Notes: generated by a model from the sequence alone, not told the origin. Shown: positions 31,749 through 41,921, counted from the stretch's first letter. The stretch is 64,000 bases of DNA from Dermatophilaceae bacterium Soc4.6 (GCA_039889245.1 JAZGVH010000002.1:124001-188000); one strand, 5' to 3'. A program made the numbers and translations.

Positions 31749-32843
31749 GTGGTCAGGCTGCGCAGGGGTGTCGTCGAAGGGCTCGGTGCCGCGCGTCCGG
31801 GCGCGCTCGAGCTGAGGGTGCGCCTGGCCGACGGGCAGCTCGTGCAGGCTCTGGCGTATGCCGAGCTCACCGGTGAGCCCCGCACGGGTGAGACGGTGCT
31901 GGTCAACACCACGGCGCTCGAGCGGGGGCTCGGCACGGGCGGGCTCGCGCTGGTGGTCGCGCTCCCCGACCGCACCGACGACGATCTGCCCGCAGGCCCC
32001 TCCGGGCGGCCCGGGCACGTGGTCAAGGCCCGCTACACCCCCCTGCAGACCATGGTGCTCGGTGTCGACGAGCAGGAGAGCCCGCACCACGCGCTGCTCG
32101 CCGAGGCAGACGACCTCGCGGGGATGCCGGTGGTCGTCGCCGACCTGCACTCGGCCCTGCCGGCGATCGTGGTGGGTGTGGAGCGCGAGCGCCCGGGGAC
32201 GAGGGTCGCCTACGTCATGACCGACGGGGGCGCCCTGCCGGCCGCCTTCTCGACCACCGTCGCCGTGCTCCGCGAGCGGGGCGCCCTCGCGTGCTGCCTG
32301 ACGGTCGGCCAGGCCTATGGGGGCGACCTCGAGGCGGTCACGGTGCACTCGGCACTGCTGGCGGCCCGGCTCGTGGTCGGGGCCGACCTCGTGGTCGTCG
32401 CGCAGGGACCCGGCAACCTCGGGACCGGCACCCGCTGGGGGTTCTCGGGCGTCGTCGCCGGCGAGGCCGTCAATGCCGCAGTCACCCTCGGTGGACGAGC
32501 GGTGGCGTCGTTGCGTGTCTCGCAGGCCGACCCGCGAGAGCGTCACCGCGGGGTGTCGCACCACAGCCGCACGGCCTACGGGCGGGTGGCTCTGGTGCCG
32601 GCCGACGTGCCGGTCCCCCGGTTGACCGGTCAGATCGGTGAGCTGGTGTCGGCGCAGGCCGACGCGCTGGTGGAGCAGAGCGGCGGCCGCCTGGTGCGGC
32701 ACGACGTCAAGGTCGACGACCTCGAGCCGGCGCTGCGGGCGTCACCGGTGACGTTGCGCACCATGGGCCGCGGCTACGACGACGACCCGGCGAGCTTCCT
32801 CGCCGCGGCCGCCGCCGGCCGCCACGCCGCGTCGTTGCTCTGA
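31749..32843 (+). CDS. DUF3866 family protein
   Basis: A 364-residue protein of a conserved actinobacterial and firmicute family of unknown function. It looks like a mixed alpha/beta enzyme fold: VAYVMTDGGALPAAFSTTVAVLRERG and VVAQGPGNLGTGTRWGFSGV are the best conserved segments. The glycine-rich loops suggest ligand binding, but I cannot assign a reaction. The GTG at 31749 follows TAGGCT by seven bases. It is divergent from pafB, a pairing seen in other actinobacteria. Confidence 0.8.
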   Translation: MVRLRRGVVEGLGAARPGALELRVRLADGQLVQALAYAELTGEPRTGETVLVNTTALERGLGTGGLALVVALPDRTDDDLPAGPSGRPGHVVKARYTPLQTMVLGVDEQESPHHALLAEADDLAGMPVVVADLHSALPAIVVGVERERPGTRVAYVMTDGGALPAAFSTTVAVLRERGALACCLTVGQAYGGDLEAVTVHSALLAARLVVGADLVVVAQGPGNLGTGTRWGFSGVVAGEAVNAAVTLGGRAVASLRVSQADPRERHRGVSHHSRTAYGRVALVPADVPVPRLTGQIGELVSAQADALVEQSGGRLVRHDVKVDDLEPALRASPVTLRTMGRGYDDDPASFLAAAAAGRHAASLL

Positions 32844-32888
32844 CCCGACGAAGCAACGAGTGGGGTGGTGCTGGTGTGTCTCCGGGTG

Positions 32889-33275
32889 TCAGCGCACGTC
32901 GACCAGGTCGACGACGAAGATCAGGGTCTCGCCCGGCTTGATGACGGCACCGGCACCGCGGTCGCCGTAGGCCAGGTGGGCCGGGATGGTGAGCTTGCGG
33001 CGGCCGCCGACCTTCATCCCGAGCAGGCCCTCGTCCCAGCCCTTGATGACCCGGCCGACGCCGACGGGGAAGTCGAGGGGGGCGCCGCGGCCCCACGACG
33101 AGTCGAACTCCTCGCCCGAGGAGAAGGCCCACCCGACGTAGTGGGTGCTCACCGTCTGGCCGGCGGCGGCCTCGTCGCCGGTGCCCTCGATGATCTCCTC
33201 GATCACGAGGTCGGTGGGGGCTTCGTCGCCGGGGAAGTCGAGCTCGGGCTTGGTGCGGTCAGCGGGGATGGCCAT
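32889..33275 (-). CDS. FKBP-type peptidyl-prolyl isomerase, single domain
   Basis: Speeds cis-trans isomerisation of proline bonds, in the cytoplasm. The 128-residue protein has the FKBP core: VSTHYVGWAFSSGEEFDSSWGRG, FPVGVGRVIKGWDEGLLGMKVGGRRKLTIPAHLAYGDRG and the final TLIFVVDLVDV strand. The active-site aromatic and Asp residues are present. It follows the larger FKBP lipoprotein gene by 39 bases on the same strand, downstream of pafA. Confidence 0.93.
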   Translation of the reverse strand: MAIPADRTKPELDFPGDEAPTDLVIEEIIEGTGDEAAAGQTVSTHYVGWAFSSGEEFDSSWGRGAPLDFPVGVGRVIKGWDEGLLGMKVGGRRKLTIPAHLAYGDRGAGAVIKPGETLIFVVDLVDVR

Positions 33276-33314
33276 GGAGGCTCCTTCTGGGAGTGGTGGT
33301 GTGGGTGGCTGGGG

Positions 33315-34349
33315 TCAGCTGGCGTCGAGGATGTCGATCGCGAAGACGAGGGTGGAGTTCGCGGGGATGCTGCCCTGCGCGTTGGCGCCGTAACCGTCGG
33401 CCGGCGGGATGACGAGCAGGATGCGCGAGCCGACCTTCTGGCCGATCAGGCCCTTGTCCCAGCCGGGGATGACCCGGCCGGCACCGATGGTGAAGGTGAA
33501 GGGCGCCTTCTTGGTCCACGACGAGTCGAAGACCTCGCCGGTGCTGTAGGTGACGCCCGTGTAGTGGACCGTCACCGACTGTCCCTTGGCGACGGTGGCG
33601 CCGGTGCCCTGCACGAGGGGCTGGATGACGAGGCTCGTGGAGGCTGCGGTCTTGGGCACGGTGATGGTCGGGCCCTTGGTGGAGTCGAAGGCCACCGTGG
33701 GGAGTCCCGCCTTGGGTGCGACGGGCGCCCCCTTCGCCTCGGTCAGGGGCGTGCCGACCGAGACGATGTCCGCCACGACGACGAGGTTGTCGGTGGGTCC
33801 GACGCCCGCCGCCGTGTTGCCCTGGGCGCCGAAGGCCTCGGCCGGGGGGATCGCGAAGAGGATGCGCGAGCCCGCCCTCACACCGGTGAGGGCGATGTTG
33901 AGCCCGGGGATGGTGTTGCCGCTGCTGAGCACGAAGGACTGGGCGGGCTTGCCGTAGGTGCTGTCGAGCTGCTTGCCGGTCGTGCCCTGGAAGAGCGCCT
34001 CGATGATCGAGACGCGGCTCGCCCCCGTGCTCACCTCGCCCGTGCCCTGCGTGAGGACCTTCACCGCGGTGGCGGAGACGCTCACCGGCTTCTTGGCGAT
34101 GGTGACCGTCGGCGTCTTGGCGGTGCCGTCGCCGGCCACGGTGATGCCGTCGAGCGTGGCGACGTCCTGTGGCTTGTTGAGCGGTGGGTGGTTGGCGTTA
34201 GCAGCGGGGCTGGCCCCGGGGGTGGCCGATCCCGTCGGGGTGGAGCCGGGCGACGACGTCGCCCCGGTGCTGGTCGTGGACGCGCCGCAGGCCGTCAGGC
34301 CGAGGACGAGCACAGCACCGGCTGCGATGGATACGGGGAGAGCGTGCAC
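33315..34349 (-). CDS. Lipoprotein with two FKBP-type isomerase domains
   Basis: A 344-residue exported foldase anchored by lipid. The GTG start gives a signal sequence with lipobox LTAC (Cys21) and a Ser/Thr/Gly/Pro-rich tether to about residue 55. The second FKBP domain (from about 230) is canonical, with VHYTGVTYSTGEVFDSSW and GRVIPGWDKGLIGQKVGSRILLVIPPADGYG. The first (about 85-200) keeps the fold, with GNTIPGLNIALTGVRAGSRILFAIPPAEAFG, but has lost the V-H-Y-x-G and F-D-S-S-W motifs and is probably weak or structural. It lies between pafA and the single-domain FKBP gene. Confidence 0.88.
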   Translation of the reverse strand: MHALPVSIAAGAVLVLGLTACGASTTSTGATSSPGSTPTGSATPGASPAANANHPPLNKPQDVATLDGITVAGDGTAKTPTVTIAKKPVSVSATAVKVLTQGTGEVSTGASRVSIIEALFQGTTGKQLDSTYGKPAQSFVLSSGNTIPGLNIALTGVRAGSRILFAIPPAEAFGAQGNTAAGVGPTDNLVVVADIVSVGTPLTEAKGAPVAPKAGLPTVAFDSTKGPTITVPKTAASTSLVIQPLVQGTGATVAKGQSVTVHYTGVTYSTGEVFDSSWTKKAPFTFTIGAGRVIPGWDKGLIGQKVGSRILLVIPPADGYGANAQGSIPANSTLVFAIDILDAS

Positions 34350-34450
34350 GCGAGAAGGCCTTCGGGTCGGGAGTGGTAACCGCACGACACGGTAACGGGA
34401 TCGCCTGTGCCGCGAGACACCGCCGGTGGTGGAGGGGTGCCCCGACCGCG

Positions 34451-35812
34451 TCACATGCTCTCGACGAGGCGGGCCACCCGCACGTCGGTCGACGCGAAGG
34501 GGTCCTTGCACAGGACGGTGCGCTGGGCCTGGTCGTTGAGCTTGAGGTGCACCCAGTCGACGGTGAAGTCTCGGCGGTGCTCCTGCGCGGCGCGGATGAA
34601 GTCACCGCGCAGCTTGGCCCGGGTGGTCTGTGGGGGCCGACCCTTGGCCTCGAAGGTCTCGAGATCGGTGCACACCCGCGCGGCCAGGCCCCGCTTCTGC
34701 AGCAGATAGAACAGCCCGCGCCGACGGTTGATGTCGTGGTAGGCGAGGTCGATCTGCAGGATCCGTGGGTCCGACAGCTCGAGGTCGTGCTTGGCCATGT
34801 AGCGGTCGATGAGCCGCTTCTTGATCACCCAGTCGATCTCGGTGTCGACCAGGGAGAGGTCACCGGTCTCGACGGCGGTCAACGTGCGGCCCCACAGGTC
34901 GAGGACCTGCTTCTGCACCGGTGCCGTCAGGCCCTCCCGCTCGACGAACCCCATCGCCCGCTCGTAGTACTCCTGCTGGATCTGCAGCGCGGAGAGGTCA
35001 CGCCCGTTGGCCAGCCTGACGGTTTTGCGCCCGCTCACGTCGTGGCTGATCTCGCGGATCGCCCGGATGGGGTTCTCGAGGGCCATGTCGCGCATCACGA
35101 CCCCTGCCTCGATCATCCGCAGCACGAGGTCGGCCGAGCCGACCTTGAGCAGGGTCGTGGTCTCGGACATGTTGGAGTCGCCGACGATGACGTGCAGACG
35201 GCGGTACTTCTCCGCGTCGGCGTGGGGCTCGTCACGGGTGTTGATGATGGGACGGCTGCGCGTCGTGGCCGACGACACTCCCTCCCAGATGTGGTCGGCG
35301 CGCTGGCTCACACAGAATCGCGCCCCCGAGGTGCTGGTGACGACCTTCCCTGCGCCACAGGTGATCTGGCGGCTGACCAGGAAGGGGATGAGCACGTCGG
35401 AGATCTTCTGGAACTCGCCCGCCCGGCCCACGAGGTAGTTCTCGTGGCAGCCGTAGGAGTTGCCGGCGGAGTCGGTGTTGTTCTTGAAGACGTAGATCTC
35501 GCCCGCGATGCCCTCTTCGGCCAGCCGCTGCTGGGCGTCCTCGACGAGGCCCTCGACGATGCGCTCGCCGGCCTTGTCGTGGATGACGATCTCGCGCAGG
35601 TCGTCGCACTCGGGCGTGGCGTACTCCGGGTGGGACCCCACGTCGAGATACAGCCGGGACCCGTTGGCGAGGAAGACGTTGCTCGACCGCCCCCACGAGA
35701 CGACCTTGCGGAAGAGGTAGCGCGCGACCTCGTCGGGCGTCAGCCGGCGCTGTCCGTCGAACGTGCACGTGACGCCGTACTCGTTCTCGATCCCGAAGAT
35801 CCGCCGCTCCAT
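34451..35812 (-). CDS. pafA: Pup--protein ligase
   Basis: Joins the C-terminal glutamate of Pup to lysines of proteasome substrates, using ATP. The 453-residue protein has the N-terminal catalytic loop [16 protein letters not shown], the nucleotide-site [11 protein letters not shown] and YKNNTD-like [20 protein letters not shown], and [14 protein letters not shown]. Length and motifs match the family throughout. The ATG follows TAGAGT (35819-35824) by six bases, and GAGGAG in the same six bases could also serve a ribosome. Two FKBP genes follow on the same strand. Confidence 0.96.
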   Translation of the reverse strand: MERRIFGIENEYGVTCTFDGQRRLTPDEVARYLFRKVVSWGRSSNVFLANGSRLYLDVGSHPEYATPECDDLREIVIHDKAGERIVEGLVEDAQQRLAEEGIAGEIYVFKNNTDSAGNSYGCHENYLVGRAGEFQKISDVLIPFLVSRQITCGAGKVVTSTSGARFCVSQRADHIWEGVSSATTRSRPIINTRDEPHADAEKYRRLHVIVGDSNMSETTTLLKVGSADLVLRMIEAGVVMRDMALENPIRAIREISHDVSGRKTVRLANGRDLSALQIQQEYYERAMGFVEREGLTAPVQKQVLDLWGRTLTAVETGDLSLVDTEIDWVIKKRLIDRYMAKHDLELSDPRILQIDLAYHDINRRRGLFYLLQKRGLAARVCTDLETFEAKGRPPQTTRAKLRGDFIRAAQEHRRDFTVDWVHLKLNDQAQRTVLCKDPFASTDVRVARLVESM

Positions 35813-35915
35813 CTCCTCACTCTAGGCCGACGGTGCTCGGGTTGCCCCCGGGCTCGCCGCTGCGCCGAGCGCGTAAGCCCTGGGCCACCTTCGCCGCCCG
35901 TGCGACATTGGCTCG

Positions 35916-36959
35916 ATGACCGGCTCGAAGACCGTCCTCGTCCTCGGAGGCACCGCGTGGCTCGGCGGAGCCGTCGCCCGCCACGCCGCCGCCGCCGGGC
36001 ACGAGGTCACCTGCCTCGCCCGTGGCCGGAGCGGCTCGGTTCCCCCCGGAGCCCGGCTCGTCGCGGCCGACCGGTCGCGCGACAGCACCCCCGACCCGTA
36101 TGCCGCCCTGCCCGACCAGGACTGGGACCTCGTCGTTGAGCTGACCTGGCAGCCCGGCTTCGCCGTGCGGGCGCTCACGGCCCTGTCGGACCGCGCGCGG
36201 CACTGGGTCTACGTCTCCTCCGGGTCGGTCTACGCCGACCAGAGCGTCGTCGGTGGAGGGCAGGACCTGCCGCTGCTGGGAGCCCTGTCGTCCCCGATGG
36301 CGGACGGTGAGGTCTACGGCGAGGCGAAGGTGGCGTGCGAGCAGGCAGTGGCGGTCGCCCGGGGGGCCGATGCGCTGGTCGCCAGGTCGGGTCTGATCGC
36401 CGGCTACGGCGACCCGAGCGACCGCTTCGGCTACTGGGTGGGCCGCTGCGCGCTGGCTGCCGAGGACGGTGGGCCCCTCCTCGTGCCCGAGCGCACCGAT
36501 CGAGGTGCGCAGGTGGTCGACGTCGAGGACCTGGCCGCCTGGCTGGTGCACGCGGGGCTGGCCGGACGAACCGGCACGGTCGACGCCTACGGACCTCGTC
36601 GCACGCTCGAGGAGGTGATCGCCGCCGCAGAGTGGCTGACCGGCTTCGCGGGGCCTCGGGTCGAGGCGACGGACGAGGACCTGAGGGCCCACGGAGTCAC
36701 GGAGTTCATGGGGCCCCGGTCCCTGGCGCTGTGGATGGCGGACGAGGCGTGGCAGGGGTTCGCCACCCACGACGACCACTCTGCGGTCGCCGCCGGACTC
36801 GTGACCCGGCCCCTGGCGGAGACGACGGCGGCCACTCTGCTCTGGGAGCGGGAGCTCGGGCTGGGGCGCACCGGCCGCAGGGCCGGTCTCGACCGCGACG
36901 ACGAGCTCGATCTGGCGGCCCGGATCCGGGGCCGCCGCCGCTCCGCCGGATTGCCGTGA
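35916..36959 (+). CDS. NAD-dependent epimerase/reductase-like protein
   Basis: A 347-residue extended short-chain dehydrogenase fold. The N-terminal dinucleotide loop is VLGGTAWLGGAVARHA (residues 7-22), an atypical GGTxxLGG form. Further visible are VYVSSGSVYAD and YGEAKVACEQAV, which places the catalytic Tyr-x-x-x-Lys at the YGEAK segment. The substrate is unknown. It sits alone on the plus strand inside the proteasome locus, 103 bases from the pafA start and 146 bases before the coiled-coil genes. Confidence 0.75.
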   Translation: MTGSKTVLVLGGTAWLGGAVARHAAAAGHEVTCLARGRSGSVPPGARLVAADRSRDSTPDPYAALPDQDWDLVVELTWQPGFAVRALTALSDRARHWVYVSSGSVYADQSVVGGGQDLPLLGALSSPMADGEVYGEAKVACEQAVAVARGADALVARSGLIAGYGDPSDRFGYWVGRCALAAEDGGPLLVPERTDRGAQVVDVEDLAAWLVHAGLAGRTGTVDAYGPRRTLEEVIAAAEWLTGFAGPRVEATDEDLRAHGVTEFMGPRSLALWMADEAWQGFATHDDHSAVAAGLVTRPLAETTAATLLWERELGLGRTGRRAGLDRDDELDLAARIRGRRRSAGLP

Positions 36960-37105
36960 TGCGAGCTGTGCTCAGTGTGGTGATGGTTTGACCAACCGGA
37001 CGGCCCGTGCCACCGCCCGTCTGGAAGATCATGCAGCCGCACCCCGCTAACGAGCCGTTGCCGTTGCCCGCGCAGCGCGACCGAGGGCATGGGATCATTG
37101 CGCCC

Positions 37106-38893
37106 ATGTACGAGCCGTTCGTCCCCCGCGAGCCGGCCCCCTACGCGTGGGCCGGGGCAACGGACGACACCTCCGACCCGTGGGGTGAGGAGGAGCCTGA
37201 CGCACGGCTCGACGAGACCGACAGCCCTGACACCGCTACCCCTGACACCGTGGTGACGGAAGCGGTCGGTCCGCCGTCGACCTTCGGCCCGCGGATGTCC
37301 TTCGGTGACGTGACCGCTCAGACTCTTGCCATCCTCACGAGCGCGCAGACGCACGCAGACACTCTCCGGGCCCAGATGCAGGCGCAGGCCGAGACGACCG
37401 CGGCCGAGTGCGCCCGGCTGCGGCTCGAGGCCGACGCGCTGCGCGAGGAGGCAGCCGCGCTGCACGCCGACGCCGTCGCCGCCCTCGACCAGGCGAAGAG
37501 CCGGCTCGCGGAGGCCCAGGAGGACGCGGACCGGCTGCACGCCGATGCGGCCGAGCAGTCGGCGCTGGTCACGGCCGCCGCCGCCCGCACGAGCGAGGCA
37601 GCGATCTCGCAGGCCCGCGAGGAGGCGGCCCAGCTGCTGTCCTGCGCCGACGACGAGCGTCGGCAGCTGGTCGAGGCGGCCCGCTCCGACGACGAGACGG
37701 CCAGGGCGGCCTTGGTCGAGCACCAACGGGCGCAGGTCGCCGCACTCGAGGAGCGTATCCAGGCGGCTGACGCCGAGCGCGAGCTGCTGACCTCGCAGAC
37801 CGGGGCCCACGTCTCGACACTGCGTGAGCAGGCCGAGGCGGAGGTGGCACGCCTGCGCGAGGAGGCCCGGTCCGAGGCGCAGGGGTGGCGCGACGACGCC
37901 CGGGTCACCCTCGACGCCCACCAACGACAGGCCGACCAGGTCCTGAGCGACGCGCAGCAGCGCGTGGCCGAGCTGACCGCCGTCGCCAAGGCTGAGGCCG
38001 ACGAGACCCTGGCCGCGGCGGACGGCCACATGGAGTGGGCCCGGGCCACGATGCAGGAGATGCTCGACGGCACCCGCGAGGAAGTGGCCCGTCAGGGCGC
38101 CGTCAGCCACCACGAGCGGCTCCAGACCACCCGCGAGCACCGCACCAGGGTGCAGGAGGTGCTCGCCCAGGCGGCTCACAAGGCCGAGACCACCGTCGCC
38201 GAGGCCCTCGCCGAGGCCGAGCGCCTGCGGTCACAGGCCCAGGCCGTGCTGGAGTCGGCCCGTGCCGACGCCCAGCGCACCTCGGACCGGGCCCAGCAGG
38301 ACTCGGCCCGAGCCGTCGCCGACGCCGAGCTCAACGCCCAGGCGGCCGTCGAACGGGCCGAACGTCGCCTCACCGAGGCCGAGCACGGAGCCCGGCTCAT
38401 CCGGGAGCGCACCGGGGCCGAGGTGGAGAAGCTGCAGCGGGACTCCCACGAGCAGCGCCGCGCGACCCGCGCCGAGCTGGTGGCGACCATCACGTCGGCG
38501 CGGACCGAGGCGGACGAGCTGCGGGCCCAGGCCCGCAAGATCCTCGAGGACGCACGCCACGAGGCCACCATGCTGGCCTCACAGCGCGACGACATCGCCA
38601 GCCAGCTGGGGCACCTCTCCGGGGTCATCGAGGCACTCGCGGTGACCGAGCGGCCGGACGGCACGATGGAAGGGCTCGAAGCCGAGCTCGCTGCGTCGCG
38701 TGCGGCGGCGGTCGACCTTGCTGCCGTCGAGCCCGGCGTGATCGAGCCGGAGGTGGTCGAGCCGGACGCGGTCGACCCCCACCCCGCAGCGCGTGCCGAG
38801 CTGGCCGAGCCTGCCGAGCCCGAGTTCTACTGGGGTTCCTACGAGGACGCCCCCGTCGCCCCAGCCCTCCAGCCCACCGACCCGACCCACTGA
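37106..38893 (+). CDS. Long Ala-rich coiled-coil protein, DivIVA-like
   Basis: A 595-residue, probably filamentous protein of unknown role. The first 60 residues are acidic and disordered; residues about 65-525 form nearly unbroken heptad coiled coil rich in Ala, Glu, Arg and Gln, starting MSFGDVTAQTLAILTSAQTHADTLRAQ, reminiscent of the DivIVA/Scy-type polar scaffold proteins of actinobacteria. The last 70 residues are acidic with Pro and repeats of E/V-E-P. It is 37 bases before a second coiled-coil gene and probably cotranscribed. The ATG at 37106 is the best start; upstream GTG frames exist. Confidence 0.7.
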   Translation: MYEPFVPREPAPYAWAGATDDTSDPWGEEEPDARLDETDSPDTATPDTVVTEAVGPPSTFGPRMSFGDVTAQTLAILTSAQTHADTLRAQMQAQAETTAAECARLRLEADALREEAAALHADAVAALDQAKSRLAEAQEDADRLHADAAEQSALVTAAAARTSEAAISQAREEAAQLLSCADDERRQLVEAARSDDETARAALVEHQRAQVAALEERIQAADAERELLTSQTGAHVSTLREQAEAEVARLREEARSEAQGWRDDARVTLDAHQRQADQVLSDAQQRVAELTAVAKAEADETLAAADGHMEWARATMQEMLDGTREEVARQGAVSHHERLQTTREHRTRVQEVLAQAAHKAETTVAEALAEAERLRSQAQAVLESARADAQRTSDRAQQDSARAVADAELNAQAAVERAERRLTEAEHGARLIRERTGAEVEKLQRDSHEQRRATRAELVATITSARTEADELRAQARKILEDARHEATMLASQRDDIASQLGHLSGVIEALAVTERPDGTMEGLEAELAASRAAAVDLAAVEPGVIEPEVVEPDAVDPHPAARAELAEPAEPEFYWGSYEDAPVAPALQPTDPTH

Positions 38894-38930
38894 TGCGCAG
38901 GCTCGACCCTGCAGAAACGATGGCACCCCG

Positions 38931-40037
38931 ATGACCGAGAAAGCTCCCCCGTTCCGCTCCGTGATGCGCGGCTACGACCCGGCCCAGGTCGACTCTCACC
39001 TGGGCCAGCTCTTCGCGGCGCTGGAGGAGGCCAGACGTGAGGCAGCTGACCGCACCGTCGAGCTCAGCAAGACCCAGACGGCTCACGCCGACCTCAACGC
39101 CGAGCTGGACGGCCTGCGTCGGCACGCCCAGACGCTCGAGGCGGCACAGCGCTCCGCCGGCCAGCCCAGCTATCAGAACCTCGGCGAGCGGATCGGCAAG
39201 ATCCTCGAGCTCGCTGACGCCGAAGCCGCTGACCTGCGGGCGATGGCCGCTGCTGACGCGGACAACCACCGCGCCTCGGCGATGGCGGCCGTCGAGTCCC
39301 TCCGGGCGGAGACGACGCGCTACACGGAGGAGGTCCGCAGCAAGGCCGAGGCCGATGCGGCCAGTCTGCTGGAATACGCCAACCGCCGCGCGGACGAGAT
39401 CATCGATGATGCCGAGCGGGGTGCTCAGACTCGGCGCGGGGAGGCGGAGGCACTCTACGAGAGCCAGCGGGCCAAGGTCTCCGCCGCCGCCGCCGACTTC
39501 GAGACCACGCTGGCCGAGCGCCGAGACAAGGCGGCGGCCGAGTTCTCGGCGCAGCTCGCGATGCACGACCAGCACCTGACCGAGGCCAAGGGGCGGGTGG
39601 AGACGCTCACGTCGGAGTCGGAGCAGGCGCACTCCCAGGCGCGCACCCAGGCCGACTCGCTGCTCGAGTCGGCTCGGGCCGAGGCGACCCAGCTCGTCAA
39701 GGCTGCCCGTGACCAGGCCGAGCGGGTCCGCACCGAGTCGGAGCGGGAGCTCGCGGCAGCCACCACCCGTCGGGACAGCATCAACAGCCAGCTGGCCAAC
39801 GTGCGCCAGATGCTGGCCACTCTCGGCGGGGCCGCCCTGGCCTCGCAGGCCGCCCCCGCCGCACCGGTCGCCGCTGCTGTCCCAGCCTCCGAGGCCCAGC
39901 CGCAGGTCGAGCCCGAGCTCCAGCCGGAGCCCGCTTCGACCGGTGCACCGGTCGAGGTCGAGCAGACCACCTCGATGGATCAGACCACCTCGATCGAGCA
40001 GTCCGACGAGCTGGGGCAGCCGGCTGCAGCTCGCTGA
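38931..40037 (+). CDS. DivIVA-domain coiled-coil protein
   Basis: A 368-residue protein beginning with a DivIVA-type lipid-binding motif (PPFRSVMRGYDPAQVDSHLGQLFAAL), the segment that senses curved membrane in Wag31/DivIVA. Residues about 35-290 are coiled coil with a short break (QPSYQNLGERIGKILELADAEA) as in actinobacterial Scy/FilP or so-called cellulose-binding proteins. The tail is Pro/Glu/Gln-rich and contains a repeat, CAGACCACCTCGAT twice in the DNA at 39963 and 39981. It follows the larger coiled-coil gene and converges with prcA, 20 bases apart. Confidence 0.8.
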   Translation: MTEKAPPFRSVMRGYDPAQVDSHLGQLFAALEEARREAADRTVELSKTQTAHADLNAELDGLRRHAQTLEAAQRSAGQPSYQNLGERIGKILELADAEAADLRAMAAADADNHRASAMAAVESLRAETTRYTEEVRSKAEADAASLLEYANRRADEIIDDAERGAQTRRGEAEALYESQRAKVSAAAADFETTLAERRDKAAAEFSAQLAMHDQHLTEAKGRVETLTSESEQAHSQARTQADSLLESARAEATQLVKAARDQAERVRTESERELAAATTRRDSINSQLANVRQMLATLGGAALASQAAPAAPVAAAVPASEAQPQVEPELQPEPASTGAPVEVEQTTSMDQTTSIEQSDELGQPAAAR

Positions 40038-40057
40038 CCGGCCCCACCCAGGTGGAG

Positions 40058-40894
40058 TCAGACCCGGCCGTCGTCCTCGCGTCCCTGCGGGTTCGACGGC
40101 TGGTCTGTGCCGGGGGTCTCGGGTGACGGACCGCCCTCCCCGGTGAGAAGGCCGTGGTGCCCGGGAGGGCCGTCGACGGACGGGGCGTCGTGCACCGGGC
40201 TGTCACTGTTGAGCAGGTCGTTCAGCAGCTGACCGCCGAGGCGACGGAACGTGCGACGAGGGCGCTCACGGTCGAGCACGGCCACCTCGAGCTGGTCGGC
40301 GGGCAGGGTGCGGGCCGGACCTCCGGCCGGGTCGAGCGCCAGCGCGTCGACGGCCAGCGACAGCGCACCCCCGAGGGTCAGGCCCTTGGTCCAGCGGTCC
40401 TTGAGCAGCTGCTCGGACTGGGCGATGGTGCCACCCATGACGACGAACCCGTGCTGGTCGGCGACCGACCCGTCGTAGGTGAGGCGGTACATCTGGTCGT
40501 GGTCCTCGTCCTTGCCCACCTCGGCGACGACGATCTCGATCTCGTAGGGCTTCGGCTCCTGGGTGAAGACCGTGCCGAGGGTCTGGGCGTACGCGTTGGC
40601 CAGACCACGAGCACTCACGTCCGAGCGGTCGTAGGAGTAGCCGCGCAGGTCCGCGTAGCGGATGCCGGCCACCCGGAGGTTCTCGAACTCGTAGTACATG
40701 CCCACGGCGGCGAAGGCGATCCGGTCGTAGATCTCGGAGATCTTGCGCAGGCTCTGAGGGTTCTCCGCGACGAAGGCGATCCCCTTGTCGTAGGCCAGCA
40801 CCACGACCGAGCGGCCGCGCGAGATGCCCTTGCGGGCATAGTCGGCCTTGTCCTTCATCAGCTGCTCGGGTGAGACGTAGAACGGCATGCTCAT
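40058..40894 (-). CDS. prcA: Proteasome alpha subunit
   Basis: Forms the outer gated rings of the 20S core particle. The 278-residue protein has the N-terminal gate segment and [29 protein letters not shown], the alpha-type entry [22 protein letters not shown], and lacks a catalytic Thr. The C-terminal 45 residues are a disordered Pro/Gly/Asp tail, as in other actinobacteria. Its ATG overlaps the prcB stop by four bases (40891-40894), so the two subunits are coupled. Confidence 0.96.
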   Translation of the reverse strand: MSMPFYVSPEQLMKDKADYARKGISRGRSVVVLAYDKGIAFVAENPQSLRKISEIYDRIAFAAVGMYYEFENLRVAGIRYADLRGYSYDRSDVSARGLANAYAQTLGTVFTQEPKPYEIEIVVAEVGKDEDHDQMYRLTYDGSVADQHGFVVMGGTIAQSEQLLKDRWTKGLTLGGALSLAVDALALDPAGGPARTLPADQLEVAVLDRERPRRTFRRLGGQLLNDLLNSDSPVHDAPSVDGPPGHHGLLTGEGGPSPETPGTDQPSNPQGREDDGRV

Positions 40895-41718
40895 CGCGCA
40901 CCTCCCGGGTTGTCACGGCGGTCGGTCACGATCTGCTGCGCCACCTGACCCAGGGTCCCGTCGTCGAGGAACCGGGCTCCGTCGACGTCGACCACGGCCA
41001 GGGTCGGCCAGATTCGCCGCCCGAGGTCGGGGCCTCCGGTCGCCGAGTCGTCGTCGGCAGCGTCGTAGAGCGCCTCGATGGCGATGCGCACGGCGTCGGC
41101 CTGGGCCATACCCGGGCGCCACAGCTTCTTGAGGGCGCCGCGAGCGAAGAGCGAGCCGGATCCGACGCTGTGGTGGTCGTGCTCGCGGTAGCAGCCGCCG
41201 GTGACGTCGTAGGAGTAGATGCGGCCCGCCCGGTCGCGGTCGTCGTAGCCCGCAAAGAGCGGCACCACCGCCAGCCCCTGCATCGCCATCGCGAGGTTGC
41301 CCCTGATCATCGTGGCCAGACGGTTGGCCTTGCCCTCGACGGACATCAGGGTGCCCTCGATCTTCTCGTAGTGCTCGAGCTCGACCTGGTAGAGCTTGAC
41401 CAGCTCGATGGCGAGCCCGGCCGTGCCGGCGATGCCGACGACGGAGTACTCGTCGGCGGCGAAGACCTTCTCCATGTCGCGGTTGGCGATGAGGTTGCCC
41501 ATCGTCGCGCGGCGGTCACCGGCCATCAGCACCCCGCCGGCGAACTCCACCGACACGATGGTCGTGCCGTGCGGAGCGTCGATGGACGCACCGACCGGAA
41601 GCGGGCGCCCACCGGGCAGCAGCTGCGGCGACATCCGGCCGACGAACTCGGTGAAGGACGACGACCCCGGCGTCGTGAAGGCGTGGTGCAGGCGGCCCGA
41701 GGTCAGTCCGTCGCTCAC
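40891..41718 (-). CDS. prcB: Proteasome beta subunit (catalytic)
   Basis: The proteolytic subunit of the 20S core. The 275-residue precursor carries a propeptide of 51 residues that is removed by self-cleavage at Gly51-Thr52 ([13 protein letters not shown]), leaving Thr52 as the N-terminal nucleophile. The substrate-pocket segments [22 protein letters not shown] and [18 protein letters not shown] follow. The GTG start overlaps the pup stop by four bases (41715-41718). It is cotranscribed with dop, pup and prcA. Confidence 0.96.
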   Translation of the reverse strand: MSDGLTSGRLHHAFTTPGSSSFTEFVGRMSPQLLPGGRPLPVGASIDAPHGTTIVSVEFAGGVLMAGDRRATMGNLIANRDMEKVFAADEYSVVGIAGTAGLAIELVKLYQVELEHYEKIEGTLMSVEGKANRLATMIRGNLAMAMQGLAVVPLFAGYDDRDRAGRIYSYDVTGGCYREHDHHSVGSGSLFARGALKKLWRPGMAQADAVRIAIEALYDAADDDSATGGPDLGRRIWPTLAVVDVDGARFLDDGTLGQVAQQIVTDRRDNPGGAR

Positions 41719-41921
41719 TGGCCGCCCTTCTGCACGAAGCCCTTCACGAACTCCTCGGCGTTGGACTCCAGCACCCCGTCGATCTCGTCGAGCAGGCTGT
41801 CGATGTCGTCGTCGAGCGCCTCCTTGCGGGCGGAGACCTCGGGCGAGGCGGCGGTGGGCTCCGGGCCGTCGTCGGTCCCGTCCTCGCGCCGCTGTGGCCG
41901 GCTCTGCTCCTGGCTGGGCAT
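41715..41921 (-). CDS. pup: Prokaryotic ubiquitin-like protein
   Basis: The disordered tag that marks proteins for the proteasome. The 68-residue protein ends in Gly-Gly-Gln, so Dop must first deamidate the final Gln to Glu. The C-terminal helix [22 protein letters not shown] is the part bound by Mpa, and Lys in [11 protein letters not shown] is typical. The ATG at 41921 has GGAGG five bases upstream and gives nearly the usual length (about 64); a GTG at 41936 would add five residues. Confidence 0.96.
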   Translation of the reverse strand: MPSQEQSRPQRREDGTDDGPEPTAASPEVSARKEALDDDIDSLLDEIDGVLESNAEEFVKGFVQKGGQ

